From UBA4656 sp002405525 (GTDB taxonomy: Bacteria; Pseudomonadota; Gammaproteobacteria; Xanthomonadales; Ahniellaceae), in the NCBI GenBank assembly GCA_036723735.1, contig DAIMGT010000001.1:66544-130543 (forward strand): a DNA stretch of 64,000 nt. Direction: 5' to 3'. A program made the position numbers and the translations under genes. Within the stretch, counting starts at the first letter, position 1, and every line of letters starts with the position of its first letter. Under the pieces are notes generated by a model. It made no database searches and was not told the origin of the DNA. It worked only from the letters and a program-made list of their open reading frames with translations. This document shows positions 42,293 to 53,136 of this stretch, piece by piece.

Positions 42293-43648
42293 ATGGCATC
42301 GATTTCCTCCGCCGGCCTCGGTTCCGGCCTCGACGTCCCGACCATGGTCGCGCAGTTGGTCCAGGCCGAGCGCGCGCCCGCCGAGTCGCGGCTGGCCCGC
42401 CAGGAATCGACGGCGCGGGCACAGATCTCGGCGTTCGGCGCGCTGCGCAGCGCGCTTTCCAATCTCGGCAGTGCGCTTTCGGCGCTCAAGCCCGCGACCG
42501 CGCTCGATGCGCGCCGCGCCACCAGCAGCGACGCCGGCGTGGTGACCGCCAGTGCCACCAGTGGGGCCGCTCAGGCCAGCTATCAGGTCGAGGTGGTTTC
42601 GCTGGCCGGTGCGCACCGGCTCGGTTCCGGGCCCTACGCGTCCGCCGACAGCGTGGTCGGCACCGGCACCCTGAACTTCGATTCCGGAGACAACGCCTTC
42701 AGCGTGGTCATCGGCGCCGCCAACGGCACGCTGGCCGGCATCCGCGACGCCATCAACGCCGCGCCGGAGAACACGAGCATCACCGCCAGCATCGTCAACA
42801 CGGCGGAGGGCGCGCGGCTGCTGCTGGCCGCGCGCGCCACCGGCGCGGCGAATGCCATCACCGTCACCCGCAGTGGTGGCGACGGCGGGCTCGATGCGCT
42901 GGTCTACGATCCGGGCACGCTGACCAGTCTGGAGCAGAAGTCGGCCGCTGCCGATGCGCTGGCGCGCGTCGACGGCTTCAATTTCACTTCCGCCACCAAT
43001 ACGCTGTCCACTGCAATCGACGGCGTGACCCTGAAACTGGTGGCCGCCGCCCCGGGCACGGCGCGGACGGTGACCGTCTCGCGCGACCCCGACGCCGCGC
43101 GCAAGGCCGTGGAGTCCTTCGTCAGCGGCTACAACGCGGTGATGGGATCGCTGTCGGCAGCGACCCGCTACGATGCCGCCAGCAAGACCGGTTCGCCGCT
43201 GACCGGGGACGCGCTGCCGCGCGCGCTGTCGGGCGAGATGCGGCGCGTGGTCGGTTCGACCACCGAGGCCAACAGCAGCATCCGCACGCTGGCCGACGCC
43301 GGCGTCACGACCTCGGTGTCGGGAACCCTCACGCTCGATGCGGCGAAGTTCGCCCGCGCGCTGGAGCGAGATCCCGCCGAAGTCGCCGCGCTGTTCACCG
43401 GCGAGCAGGGGCTCGCCGCCCGTCTCGACGCCGTCGTGCAGCGCGCCGCCGCCGGCGGCGGCGCGATCGAGGGTCGCACGCGTGGCCTCGATGCGCGGCT
43501 GCGCGGCATCGCCGACCAGCGGACGACGCTGAACTTCAGGATGGAAGCGCTGGAGGCGCGCTACCGGACGCAGTTCTCCTCTCTCGACGGACTGGTGGCG
43601 CAGTTGCGTCGCACGTCCGACTACCTCGCCCGCCAATTGCCGTCCTGA
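42293..43648 (+). CDS. fliD: Flagellar filament cap protein FliD (HAP2)
   Basis: 451 residues. The N-terminal FliD domain (ISSAGLGSGLDVPTMVAQLVQAERAP) and C-terminal domain (VESFVSGYNAVMGSLSAAT…, LTLDAAKFARALERDPAEVAALF, LEARYRTQFSSLDGLVAQLRRTSDYL) are diagnostic. ATG 42293 is preferred; the frame upstream overlaps flaG out of phase. It caps the filament and promotes flagellin folding. Confidence 0.96.
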   Translation: MASISSAGLGSGLDVPTMVAQLVQAERAPAESRLARQESTARAQISAFGALRSALSNLGSALSALKPATALDARRATSSDAGVVTASATSGAAQASYQVEVVSLAGAHRLGSGPYASADSVVGTGTLNFDSGDNAFSVVIGAANGTLAGIRDAINAAPENTSITASIVNTAEGARLLLAARATGAANAITVTRSGGDGGLDALVYDPGTLTSLEQKSAAADALARVDGFNFTSATNTLSTAIDGVTLKLVAAAPGTARTVTVSRDPDAARKAVESFVSGYNAVMGSLSAATRYDAASKTGSPLTGDALPRALSGEMRRVVGSTTEANSSIRTLADAGVTTSVSGTLTLDAAKFARALERDPAEVAALFTGEQGLAARLDAVVQRAAAGGGAIEGRTRGLDARLRGIADQRTTLNFRMEALEARYRTQFSSLDGLVAQLRRTSDYLARQLPS

Positions 43649-43664
43649 TCCAGGAGTGGAATCC

Positions 43665-44048
43665 ATGTCTCCCGCCGCCGCCTACCGCCAGACCGGAATC
43701 GCCTCGCGCTCCCTCGAGAACGACCCGCATCAGATGATCGCGCAACTGCTCGCGGGCTTGCTGGAGCGGATCCGCCTCGCCCATACGCTGGCGCTGCGCG
43801 GCGAGCGGGCGCGCAAGGGCGACGCGATCCGCGCCGCGTCGGCGATCGTGGACGCGCTGCGTCTGGCGCTCGATCCGGGCAGCGGCGGCGCGATCGCCGA
43901 GCGCCTCGATGCGCTGTACGAATACGTCGGACTGCGCCTCGTCGAGGCCAATGCCGGTGACGATGCCGCGCTGCTTGACGAGTGCGAGGGGCTGATCCGG
44001 AGCATCGCCGACGCCTGGGCCGGGATCGGGCGCGGGGCTGGCGCGTGA
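43665..44048 (+). CDS. fliS: Flagellin export chaperone FliS
   Basis: 127 residues. AYRQTGIASRSLENDPHQMIAQLLAGLLERIRLA is the FliS signature; the helical bundle binds the flagellin C-terminus. ATG 43665 has AGGAG 8 bases upstream. Its stop overlaps the next gene (GTGA). Confidence 0.94.
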   Translation: MSPAAAYRQTGIASRSLENDPHQMIAQLLAGLLERIRLAHTLALRGERARKGDAIRAASAIVDALRLALDPGSGGAIAERLDALYEYVGLRLVEANAGDDAALLDECEGLIRSIADAWAGIGRGAGA

Positions 44049-44341
44049 GTGCCGTCGAACGCACGCCGGCGGCGCTCGGCGCGCTCCTCGAGGATGCCGT
44101 GGCCGCCGCCCAGTCCGGACGATTCGACGACGCGCTGCGGGCGCTGGTCGACCACGACGCGGCGGTTCGCGATGCCTTCGCAGGCGCGCCGGTCGCCGAA
44201 AGGTCGCATTGGCGCGTGTTGCTGGACCTGCAGCAGCGCGCGGTGGAGAGACTGGTGGCGTTGCGCGACGCTGCAGGCATGGAGTTCGCCAGCGTCGCTG
44301 CCGCACGCCGGAGCGCAGTGGCGTACGACGCCGGACCGTGA
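44045..44341 (+). CDS. fliT: FliT-like flagellar chaperone
   Basis: 98 residues from GTG 44045, overlapping the fliS stop by four bases. Helical, with no cysteines or membrane segment. Position after fliS and size fit FliT, the FliD chaperone. Sequence similarity is weak, so the name rests mostly on context. Confidence 0.6.
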   Translation: MSAVERTPAALGALLEDAVAAAQSGRFDDALRALVDHDAAVRDAFAGAPVAERSHWRVLLDLQQRAVERLVALRDAAGMEFASVAAARRSAVAYDAGP

Positions 44342-44892
44342 ACGCCGGGGCCGACCAGGCATTGTTCGGCGACGCGCTCGGCTGCGAGGAGCGCCTTCCG
44401 GTCGAATTCCTGCCGGGCGCGGTCGCGCCGCCCGGTGCGGCAGCGCGCGACCTGATGCTGCTGCGTGTTCTGGCCACGATGGAGGACGGCGCCGAGGGTG
44501 AGCGCGACGAGGGCGACGCGCGCAGCGCGGAGATGGCGCGGGTGGAGGCCAGGCTTGATCTCGTGCTGGCATTGCTCGGGGCCTTGGCCGCCGCGCGTGC
44601 CGACACGCTGCCTTGCGCTTCGCTGCGCTGGTCCCGGCTGGGGGCGCGCCTGATCCTGCCGGCGGCACCGGTGGCGCCCGGCGGCGTGTTGCGCATGCAC
44701 CTCGATCCGCGGTTGCCGCAGCCGCTGGAGTTGCCGGCCCGGCTGCTCGCGGCCGAGCCGCAAGGCGCCGACTGGATGGCCTGGTTGCGCTTCGAGGCGC
44801 TCGATGCGGCCCTCGAGACCGCTGTCGAGCGGCACGTTTTCCGTCGGCATCGGCGCGCCATCGCCGAGGTCCGTCGCGCGGCGCGCGCCTGA
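44338..44892 (+). CDS. Atypical PilZ-domain protein
   Basis: 184 residues from GTG 44338, overlapping the fliT stop (GTGA). An N-terminal LPVEFLPG-type strand, a central helical hairpin (SAEMARVEARLDLVLALLGALAAAR), then PilZ-like strands (LRWSRLGARLILPAAPVAPGGVLRMHLDPRLPQPLELPARLL…) and a basic C-terminal helix (ERHVFRRHRRAIAEVRRAARA). A clear RxxxR/DxSxxG c-di-GMP motif is not visible, so ligand binding is unsure. Lysobacterales carry a PilZ gene at this place. Confidence 0.65.
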   Translation: MNAGADQALFGDALGCEERLPVEFLPGAVAPPGAAARDLMLLRVLATMEDGAEGERDEGDARSAEMARVEARLDLVLALLGALAAARADTLPCASLRWSRLGARLILPAAPVAPGGVLRMHLDPRLPQPLELPARLLAAEPQGADWMAWLRFEALDAALETAVERHVFRRHRRAIAEVRRAARA

Positions 44893-44934
44893 CCCGGCGC
44901 CCCGGCGCGGGCCGCGTCGCGACCCGGGCCGGAC

Positions 44935-44964
44935 GTGACCGGGCCTGCGCCGACGCGCTACAGT
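44935..44964 (+). promoter_or_regulatory. possible sigma-70 promoter for the NarL-type regulator
   Basis: GTGACC (44935–44940) and TACAGT (44959–44964), 18 bases apart, 24 bases before the GTG start. Weak match. Confidence 0.3.
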
Positions 44965-44988
44965 GCCGGGGCCGAAAGGAGATCCGCC

Positions 44989-45624
44989 GTGCGTGTCCTG
45001 CTCGCCGACGACCACACGCTGGTGCGCGCCGGCATCCGTCGCATCATCGAAGCCTTCCCGGACATGGAAGTGGTCGCCGAGGCACGCGACGGTCGCGAAG
45101 CGGTCGACCTGGTGGCGCTGCACCGGCCGGACGTCGCGATCGTCGACCTTTCGATGCCGGTGCAGGACGGCTTCGCGGTGACCCGCCAGATCCGCGCCCA
45201 GTACCCCGGCACCGCCGTGGTCATCATGTCGATGCACACCGACACCGGCTATGTGCGGCAGGCGATGAACTGCGGCGCACTCGGCTTCGTGGTCAAGGAG
45301 GCCGCGCCCGCCGAGCTCGAATTGGCGCTGCACGCCGCGGTCGTCGGCCAGACCTTCCTGAGCCCCAAGGTCTCGGGGCGGATGATGAACGCGGTGCTGC
45401 GGCGCGAGCCCGGCGACCGCCTCGGCGAGCTGTCGCCGCGCCAGCGCGAGATCCTGGCCAGGCTGGGGCGCGGCCAGAGCACCAAGGAAATCGCCGCCGA
45501 CCTCGAGATCAGCGTCAAGACTGTCGAGACGCACCGCGCGCGAATGATGGAAACGCTGGGCATGCGCCGCGGCACCGACCTGGTGCGTTTCGCGATCGAG
45601 AACCGACTCGAGATCGAACGCTGA
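44989..45624 (+). CDS. NarL/FixJ family response regulator
   Basis: 211 residues from GTG 44989, preceded by AAAGGAG. Receiver (1–~118) with LADDHTLVRAGIRRII, phospho-acceptor Asp in VAIVDLSMPVQDG and lysine in GFVVKEAAP. LuxR-type helix-turn-helix (~145–205) with LSPRQREILARLGRGQSTKEIAADLEISVKTVETHRARMM. No histidine kinase is adjacent. It sits between the fliD block and rpoN2, so a role in flagellar control is likely but unproven. Confidence 0.93.
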   Translation: MRVLLADDHTLVRAGIRRIIEAFPDMEVVAEARDGREAVDLVALHRPDVAIVDLSMPVQDGFAVTRQIRAQYPGTAVVIMSMHTDTGYVRQAMNCGALGFVVKEAAPAELELALHAAVVGQTFLSPKVSGRMMNAVLRREPGDRLGELSPRQREILARLGRGQSTKEIAADLEISVKTVETHRARMMETLGMRRGTDLVRFAIENRLEIER

Positions 45625-45983
45625 GTGCCCCGTGTCCACGCAGGTCGCACGGGGAGGCACTTGGGCCGGGCAAGTCGGCACATGCGTCCCGCAGGCGCGC
45701 CGAGGCCGGAGGATGCCGAAGCCCCGCCGGAGCCCGGGGAACCAGGCCTGGCGAGGTCCGCATCCCCGGGGCCCGGCTCGGCGGCGCGGGCGGCCGTGGG
45801 CTGGACCGCGCCGCCGCCGCCCAGGCCTGGACGCCGGTGGCACGGCGTCGCGGAGCCGGCGCTGTCGGGATCGCCCCGACAGCCCGGACCGGAGCGCCCC
45901 GACGCCTGTCGGTGGCCTCCCGATTCCATGCCCGACGGGCGCCGCACACAATGCCCCGGCGATTTGCCAACACGGGGCGTGCC
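45625..45983. other. 359-base intergenic region before rpoN2
   Basis: Very GC-rich. It contains a perfect 9-base-pair hairpin, GCTGTCGGG / CCCGACAGC (45861–45883, 5-base loop), which may end the upstream regulator transcript. No convincing promoter hexamers, gene or repeat is seen in the rest. Confidence 0.5.
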
Positions 45984-47444
45984 ATGAAAGCGTCGTTCGC
46001 GATGCAGTTGTCGCAGGGGGTCAACATCACCCCGCAGTTGCTGCAGTCGATCAGGCTCCTGCAGCTCACCGGCGCCGAACTCGAGGCGCACGTCCGCGAG
46101 GCGCTGGACGCCAATCCCATGCTCGAACAGCCCGAGGCCGGGGACGCCGGACCGGTGGAAGGCGTTGACGGCAACCCGCTGCCGGTCGCCGACGTGCAGC
46201 CGGTGGCGGAACCGCTGGCCGACGTGCGGGTCGTCGACGAGGCGTGGAGCCCCGAAGTCGCGTTCGGCGGCAACGGCGGTGCCGGCGCCGGCGCGGACGA
46301 CGACGAGGGTGGTCCCGCGGCTCGGATCGCGGCGGCTCCCGCCGACGTTCGAGAGCACGTGCGCCAGCAGCTGGTGCTGATGCTCACCGACGCGCGCGAG
46401 ATCGCGTGCGCGGCGTGGCTGGTCGACCAGGTGGACGACGCCGGCTATCTCGAACACGATCCGGAAACGCTGTCTGCGCTGCAGCCGTTCGGCTGTGCGC
46501 TCCCGCCGGCGCGGCTGGAGTCGCTGCGCCACTCGATGATGTCGCTCGATCCGGCGGGCTTCGGCGCCCGTGATCTGCGCGAGTGCCTGCTGGCGCAGCT
46601 GGCGCAGGCGCAGCCGGGTGGCGAGGTCCGGGCGCTCGCGATGCGGATCGTTCATTCCCACCTGCCGTTGCTGGCGACCCACGACCATGCGACGCTGGCC
46701 GCGGCGCTGGAGGCGACCGTGGCGGAGGTGGCGGCGGCCGAACGACTCATCCTGTCGCTCGATCCGCGCCCGGGCGAGTGTTTCGCCGCGCGCGACCCCG
46801 CCTACGTGGTTCCCGACGTGGTGGTCAGCCGCGATGCGTACGGCTGGAAGGTCGAGCTCAATGGTGCCGCGGCCCCGCGGGTGCGCGTCAATCGCGTCTA
46901 CGAGGGCATGCTCGGTCGCTGCTCCGACAGTGCTTCGGCGCGCGGTCTGCGCGATCTGCTGCAGGAGGCGCGCTGGCTGGTTCGCGCGCTGGCGATGCGC
47001 CACGAAACGCTGATGAAAGTTTCGCAGGTGATCGTCGAGCGCCAGCGCGGCTTCCTGGAGCGCGGCGCGGAGGCGATGCAGCCGCTGACCCTGCGCGAGG
47101 TGGCCGACGCGATCGGGATGCACGAATCGACGGTGTCCCGGATCACCACCGGCAAGTACATGCAGACGCCACGCGGCACCCTCGAACTGAAGTTCTTCTT
47201 CTCCAACCGCCTGCAGGGCGCCGAGGTTTCGGGGGTTGCGATCCGCGCCATGGTCAAGCGGCTGATCGACTCCGAGAATCCGGCCGTGCCGCTGGCCGAC
47301 GACACCATCGCCGCGCTGCTGGCGCGGCAGGGCGTGCGCATCGCGCGCCGCACCGTCGCCAAGTACCGGGACTTGTTGCAGATCGCGGCCGCCAAGGACC
47401 GCCGCCGCGACCTGGCGCATCGTGCCGAGGCCTCCTTCGCCTGA
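45984..47444 (+). CDS. rpoN2: RNA polymerase sigma-54 factor (flagellar RpoN2)
   Basis: 486 residues. Region I (MQLSQGVNITPQLLQSIRLLQLTGAELEAHVREALDANPMLE) interacts with the activator; an acidic region II and core-binding region III follow. The HTH (LTLREVADAIGMHESTVSRIT) and RpoN box ARRTVAKYR (454–462) read the -24/-12 promoter. Its place beside vemR and fleQ, away from the rpoN–hpf–ptsN locus, makes it the second copy known as rpoN2 in xanthomonads. It should drive the sigma-54 promoters found here. Confidence 0.95.
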   Translation: MKASFAMQLSQGVNITPQLLQSIRLLQLTGAELEAHVREALDANPMLEQPEAGDAGPVEGVDGNPLPVADVQPVAEPLADVRVVDEAWSPEVAFGGNGGAGAGADDDEGGPAARIAAAPADVREHVRQQLVLMLTDAREIACAAWLVDQVDDAGYLEHDPETLSALQPFGCALPPARLESLRHSMMSLDPAGFGARDLRECLLAQLAQAQPGGEVRALAMRIVHSHLPLLATHDHATLAAALEATVAEVAAAERLILSLDPRPGECFAARDPAYVVPDVVVSRDAYGWKVELNGAAAPRVRVNRVYEGMLGRCSDSASARGLRDLLQEARWLVRALAMRHETLMKVSQVIVERQRGFLERGAEAMQPLTLREVADAIGMHESTVSRITTGKYMQTPRGTLELKFFFSNRLQGAEVSGVAIRAMVKRLIDSENPAVPLADDTIAALLARQGVRIARRTVAKYRDLLQIAAAKDRRRDLAHRAEASFA

Positions 47445-47453
47445 ACCCCGCCC

Positions 47454-47853
47454 ATGCGCAACCTGATGGAATTCGCCGCCATGCGCCAGCTCCGCGTCCT
47501 CCTCGTCGACGATCACGAGGGTTTCCTCAATGCTGCCCAGCGCCAGTTGCGCAACCTGCCCTGGGTGTCCGTGGTCGGCCGCGCGCTGAACGGCCTCGAA
47601 GCCGTGCGCATGACCGAACAGCTCACTCCGGACGCGGTTCTGATGGACCTCGCGATGCCCGAGATGGGCGGGCTGCAGGCCACGCGGCTGATCAAGGCGC
47701 AGGACAAGCCGCCGTTCGTCGTCATCGCCAGCCACTTCGACGACCCTCAGCACCGCGAACATGCGGCATCCGCCGGCGCCGATGGCTTCGTGAGCAAGAT
47801 GTTCTACGTGCAGGAAGTGGTCCCGATACTCGAAAAGCTCGCGGGTGAGAGCC

Positions 47854-47861
<8 letters not shown>
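47454..47861 (+). CDS. vemR: Single-domain response regulator VemR
   Basis: 135 residues: receiver only, with VDDHEGF, Asp65 in AVLMDLAMPEMGG, serine in IASHF and lysine in FVSKMF. It lies 9 bases after rpoN2 and overlaps fleQ by 8 bases, matching the rpoN2–vemR–fleQ operon of Xanthomonas, where VemR affects motility and exopolysaccharide. Internal starts at 47466 and 47481 are possible and would move the acceptor to about residue 56. Confidence 0.88.
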
Positions 47862-49305
<1,444 letters not shown>

Positions 49306-49378
49306 GGCGCGCATGAGCGCCGCCCCACAGCGACCGGTGGTTGCGCTGTCCGCGGCTGCGCCCATGGCGTCGGTCGCG

Positions 49379-49393
49379 CGGCACGCCCCTTGC
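49379..49393 (+). promoter_or_regulatory. Sigma-54 (RpoN) promoter of the fliE operon
   Basis: CGGCAC-GCCCC-TTGC in exact -24/-12 register, 45 bases before fliE. Confidence 0.75.
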
Positions 49394-49437
49394 TGTTGAC
49401 GTAGCGCCGGCAGATTCGAGCCGGCCCCGGAAGTCCG

Positions 49438-49782
49438 ATGAGCGACCTGAACATCGCCAGTGTTCTGAGCCAGATCCGCAGCCTGCGCGAGCAGGCCGGC
49501 GCGGCGCGCGCCGGGATGCCGTTGCCTGCCGCCAGCCAGGCGCCGACGCAGGCTGGCATGCCGGCGTTCGGCGACCTGCTCAAGGGAGCGCTCGATGGCG
49601 TCAACCGGTCGCAGTCGGAGTCGACGCGACTGCAGGAAGCCTTCCAGGTCGGCGATCCGCGCGCCGACCTGCCGTCGGTGATGCTGGCGATGCAGAAATC
49701 GTCGGTGTCGTTCCGCGCCCTGGTCGAGGTCCGCAACCGCGTGGTGCAGGCCTATCAGGACGTGATGAACATGCCGATGTGA
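49438..49782 (+). CDS. fliE: Flagellar hook–basal body protein FliE
   Basis: 114 residues; joins the MS ring to the rod. FGDLLKGALDGVNRSQSESTRLQEAFQVGDPRADLPSVML and the C-terminal SFRALVEVRNRVVQAYQDVMNMPM are diagnostic. First gene of the fliEFGHI run. Confidence 0.95.
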   Translation: MSDLNIASVLSQIRSLREQAGAARAGMPLPAASQAPTQAGMPAFGDLLKGALDGVNRSQSESTRLQEAFQVGDPRADLPSVMLAMQKSSVSFRALVEVRNRVVQAYQDVMNMPM

Positions 49783-49841
49783 GTCGCGCGATCTGCCGCT
49801 GACCCGCACCCCGACCGACCTGCGATCCGACGAACACCGCC

Positions 49842-51524
49842 ATGGCCGAACCACTCGCCCTCCCTGGACCCGGCACCCGCCTGCAGGACCTGCCTTACGT
49901 GCGGCAACTGGTCTCCCTGGGTGGCTTGGCGCTGGCGATCGCGGTCGGCATCTGGCTCTTCACCTGGACCCAGAAGCCGGCCTATGTCGCGGTTTATCCG
50001 GGCCTCGAAGCGAAGGACGCGGCCGAGGTGCTGGATGCGCTGCGCGCGGCGCAGGTCGCGGTGCAACTCGATCCTGCGACCGGCGCGGTGACGGTGCCGG
50101 AGGCCGATCTGCAGTCGGCGCGGCTCAAGCTCGCCGCCGCGGGCTTGCCGGCAGGGTCGCGGATGGGGATCGAGATGATCCAGCGCGACCAGGGGTTCGG
50201 CGCCAGCCAGTTCGTGGAGGGCGCGCGCTACCAGCACGCCCTGGAGACCGAACTGGCGCGCACGATCGCCGCGGTGCGTCCGGTGCGCAGTGCGCGCGTC
50301 CATCTCGCGCTGCCGCGCGCGTCAGCCTTCGCCAGCCGCCGCGAGCCGGCGAGTGCCTCGGTGCTGGTCGACCTGCTGCCCGGCCGAAGTCTCGAGCGCG
50401 AGCAGGTTGCGGCGATCGTGCACATGGTCGCGTCCAGCATTCCGGAACTGTCGGCCGAGCGGGTGACCGTGATCGACCAGAGCGGCCGCCTGCTGACCCG
50501 CGATCCCGCCGATTCGGATGCCGAACTCGCCGCCGAACAGTTCGCGCAGACGCGGCGCATCGAATCCACCTACGTCGAGCGCATCCAGCGTCTGCTGGAG
50601 CCGCTCACCGGTCCCGGCCGGGTCAGCGCCCAGGTCGCCGTGGACATGGATTTCGCGGTCACCGAGGAGGCGCGGGAGTCGTTCGCGCCGGACGGCCGGC
50701 TGCGCAGTGAACAGGTGTCCGAGGCGGTCACGGAGGCGCGCGCCGCCGCCGGCATTCCCGGCGCGACCAGCAACCAGCCGCCCGAGGCAGCACCGCCAAC
50801 CAGCGCCGACGGCCAGGCAGCCGGCGACCCGGCGGCGGCGCCGCCGTCCAATTCGTCCCGCAGTTCGACCCGCAATTTCGAGATGGACCGCACGGTCAGC
50901 CATACCCGGCAGCCGGCGGGCCGCGTGCGTCGCGTGTCGGTCGCGGTGCTGGTCGATCATGTTCCGGCCGCGCCGCTCGCAGCGCCCGCTGCCGGCGACG
51001 CCGAGGAGGACGGAGGCGCGGAGCAAGAGTCCGCGGAAGCGCCGGCCGCGCCGGCCCTGCGCGCGCTCACTGCGGAGGAAATCGCGCAGGTCGAGAAACT
51101 GGTGCGCGAGGCGGTCGGTTTCGACGCCGAGCGCGGGGACACCCTGTCGGTGATGAATGCACCATTCGCGCGCATCGAGCCGCCGGCGCCGCTCGAGGAG
51201 CCGCCGCTGTGGCAGCAGCCGCACCTGCGCGAGTACGCGCGGCTCGCTCTGGGCACGCTGGTGGTGCTGGTGCTGGTGTTCGGGGTGCTGCGCCCGCTGC
51301 TGCGGGGACTGGCCACGCCGCGCATCTCGGAGACGGTGCTGACCACCACCATCGACGGCGGTTCGGTTCCAGCGCTCGGACACGACAATGCGCAGACTGC
51401 AGAGTTGATCGCACCGCCGATCGACCAGCACGAGGCGCGGCTGCAGCGGGCGCGCCAGTCGGTACAGCAGGATCCGCGCAAGGTCGCGCAGGTGATGAAG
51501 GCCTGGGTGGGCGGCGATGCCTGA
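49842..51524 (+). CDS. fliF: Flagellar MS-ring protein FliF
   Basis: 560 residues. Two transmembrane helices (~24–45, ~468–487) bracket the periplasmic ring-building motifs (YPGLEAKDAAEVLDAL, ARVHLALPRASAF, ASVLVDLLPG). A disordered Ala/Ser/Pro/Glu-rich insert lies at ~300–350. The cytoplasmic tail binds FliG. The stop overlaps fliG by 8 bases. Confidence 0.96.
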   Translation: MAEPLALPGPGTRLQDLPYVRQLVSLGGLALAIAVGIWLFTWTQKPAYVAVYPGLEAKDAAEVLDALRAAQVAVQLDPATGAVTVPEADLQSARLKLAAAGLPAGSRMGIEMIQRDQGFGASQFVEGARYQHALETELARTIAAVRPVRSARVHLALPRASAFASRREPASASVLVDLLPGRSLEREQVAAIVHMVASSIPELSAERVTVIDQSGRLLTRDPADSDAELAAEQFAQTRRIESTYVERIQRLLEPLTGPGRVSAQVAVDMDFAVTEEARESFAPDGRLRSEQVSEAVTEARAAAGIPGATSNQPPEAAPPTSADGQAAGDPAAAPPSNSSRSSTRNFEMDRTVSHTRQPAGRVRRVSVAVLVDHVPAAPLAAPAAGDAEEDGGAEQESAEAPAAPALRALTAEEIAQVEKLVREAVGFDAERGDTLSVMNAPFARIEPPAPLEEPPLWQQPHLREYARLALGTLVVLVLVFGVLRPLLRGLATPRISETVLTTTIDGGSVPALGHDNAQTAELIAPPIDQHEARLQRARQSVQQDPRKVAQVMKAWVGGDA

Positions 51525-52536
51525 GTCCGATGCCGATGCAGGCGGCCTGAGCGGCACCCAGCGGGCAGCGGTGCTGCTGATGAGCCTCGGAGAGTCCGAG
51601 GCCGCCGACGTGCTCAAGCACATGAGCGCGAAGGAGGTCCAGAAGCTCGGCGCCGCCATGGCGACGATCTCGGGCGTCACCCGCGCTCAGCTCGAACAGA
51701 TCGTTGCCGAATTCACCGGACTGCTCGAGGAGCAGACCTCGGTCGGCATCGGCGCCGACGACTACGTGCGCAAAGTGCTGCTGCAGGCACTCGGCGAAGA
51801 CAAGGCCAACGGCGTGATTGATCGCATCCTGCACGGACGCAACAGCCGCGGGCTGGACAATCTCAAGTGGATGGATGCGCGTGCGGTGGCGGAGCTGGTG
51901 CGCAACGAGCATCCGCAGATCATGGCGATCGTGCTCTCCTACCTCGACCCCGACCATGCGGCTGAAGTGCTGAAATTCCTGTCCGACCGTGTGCGCGGCG
52001 ATGTCATGCTGCGCGTCGCCACCCTGGACAGCATTCCGGCCAACGCGCTCAACGAACTCAACGATATTCTCGAAAAGCAGTTCTCCGGGCAGCAGGGTGC
52101 GAAGGCGTCCTCGATGGGTGGGCTAAAGACAGCGGCCAACATCCTGAACTTCGTCGACGGCACGCTGGAGCAGCAGATCCTGGGCAACATCGGCCAGGTC
52201 GACAGTGAGTTGTCCGGTCGCATCCAGGACATGATGTTCGTGTTCGACGACATCGCAGAGATGGACGACCGCAGCGTGCAGGCGGTGATGCGCGAGATCG
52301 CCGGCGACCGGCTTGGCCTCGCGCTGCGCGGTTGCGATCCGAAAGTGCGCGAAAAAATCCTCAAGAACATGTCCAAGCGGGCGGCCGACATGCTGGTCGA
52401 AGACATGGAGGCCCGCGGTCCGGCGAAGCTGTCCGACGTCGAGGGCGCGCAGAAGGAAATCCTGTCGGCGGTGCGGCGGCTGGCCGACGCGGGCACGATC
52501 CAGCTCGGCGGCTCCGGCGCCGAGAAGATGGTCTGA
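51517..52536 (+). CDS. fliG: Flagellar motor switch protein FliG
   Basis: 339 residues. GTQRAAVLLMSLGESEAADVLKHM, NEHPQIMAIVLSYLDPDHAAEVL and the torque helix region (DIAEMDDRSVQAVMREI…, LKNMSKRAADMLVEDMEARGPAKLSDVEGAQKEI) are fully conserved. It transmits torque from the stator to the rotor. Starts inside the end of fliF. Confidence 0.97.
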   Translation: MPESDADAGGLSGTQRAAVLLMSLGESEAADVLKHMSAKEVQKLGAAMATISGVTRAQLEQIVAEFTGLLEEQTSVGIGADDYVRKVLLQALGEDKANGVIDRILHGRNSRGLDNLKWMDARAVAELVRNEHPQIMAIVLSYLDPDHAAEVLKFLSDRVRGDVMLRVATLDSIPANALNELNDILEKQFSGQQGAKASSMGGLKTAANILNFVDGTLEQQILGNIGQVDSELSGRIQDMMFVFDDIAEMDDRSVQAVMREIAGDRLGLALRGCDPKVREKILKNMSKRAADMLVEDMEARGPAKLSDVEGAQKEILSAVRRLADAGTIQLGGSGAEKMV

Positions 52537-52551
52537 CCGCCGGCTCAGGCC

Positions 52552-53136
52552 ATGCATTCCCCTCACGATCGTTCCGAGGCCGTCGCATGGACGCCGCGCG
52601 ACCTGACGCCGCGCGCGGCACCCACCGTCGAAGAGCTGGACGACATGGTGCGGGTCGCACGCGAAGAGGGGTGGCGCGAGGGGCGGGAGCAGGGTTATGC
52701 CGACGGCATGGCGCAGGCGCGCGCTGAGCAGCAGCGGCTGGCGGCGCTGTGCACGACGCTGCAGCGGCCGGTCGCGGAGCTCGATGAGGACGTGGCACTG
52801 CAGTTGCTGGAGCTGGCGGTGGCGGTTGCCCGGGCGGCCTCGCGCGTCCAGCTCGCCTGGGACAGCGGCGCGCTGATGGAAGTCGTTCGCGAGGCGCTGG
52901 CGATCGCCGGCACCGAACGCGGCGTCGAGCTGCGCCTGCATCCCGGCGACGTATCGCGAGTCGAACTGGCGCTGGAGGCGGGCGGCATCAGTACGCTGCC
53001 GCGCCTGGTGGCCGATCCGGCACTGATGCCCGGTGACGTGCGCGTGCACGGCGAGTCGCTTCGCCTCGACGCCACGCTCGACACGAGGCTGGCGGCGGTG
53101 GCTGCCGCATTGGCCGGGCGGGTGCGCGATGGTTGA
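52552..53136 (+). CDS. fliH: Flagellar assembly protein FliH
   Basis: 194 residues. Central helix with GxxxG-type spacing (EEGWREGREQGYADGMAQARAEQQR) followed by the C-terminal FliH domain that binds the FliI ATPase. It regulates FliI and docks export substrates. Its end overlaps fliI by 8 bases. Confidence 0.9.
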   Translation: MHSPHDRSEAVAWTPRDLTPRAAPTVEELDDMVRVAREEGWREGREQGYADGMAQARAEQQRLAALCTTLQRPVAELDEDVALQLLELAVAVARAASRVQLAWDSGALMEVVREALAIAGTERGVELRLHPGDVSRVELALEAGGISTLPRLVADPALMPGDVRVHGESLRLDATLDTRLAAVAAALAGRVRDG

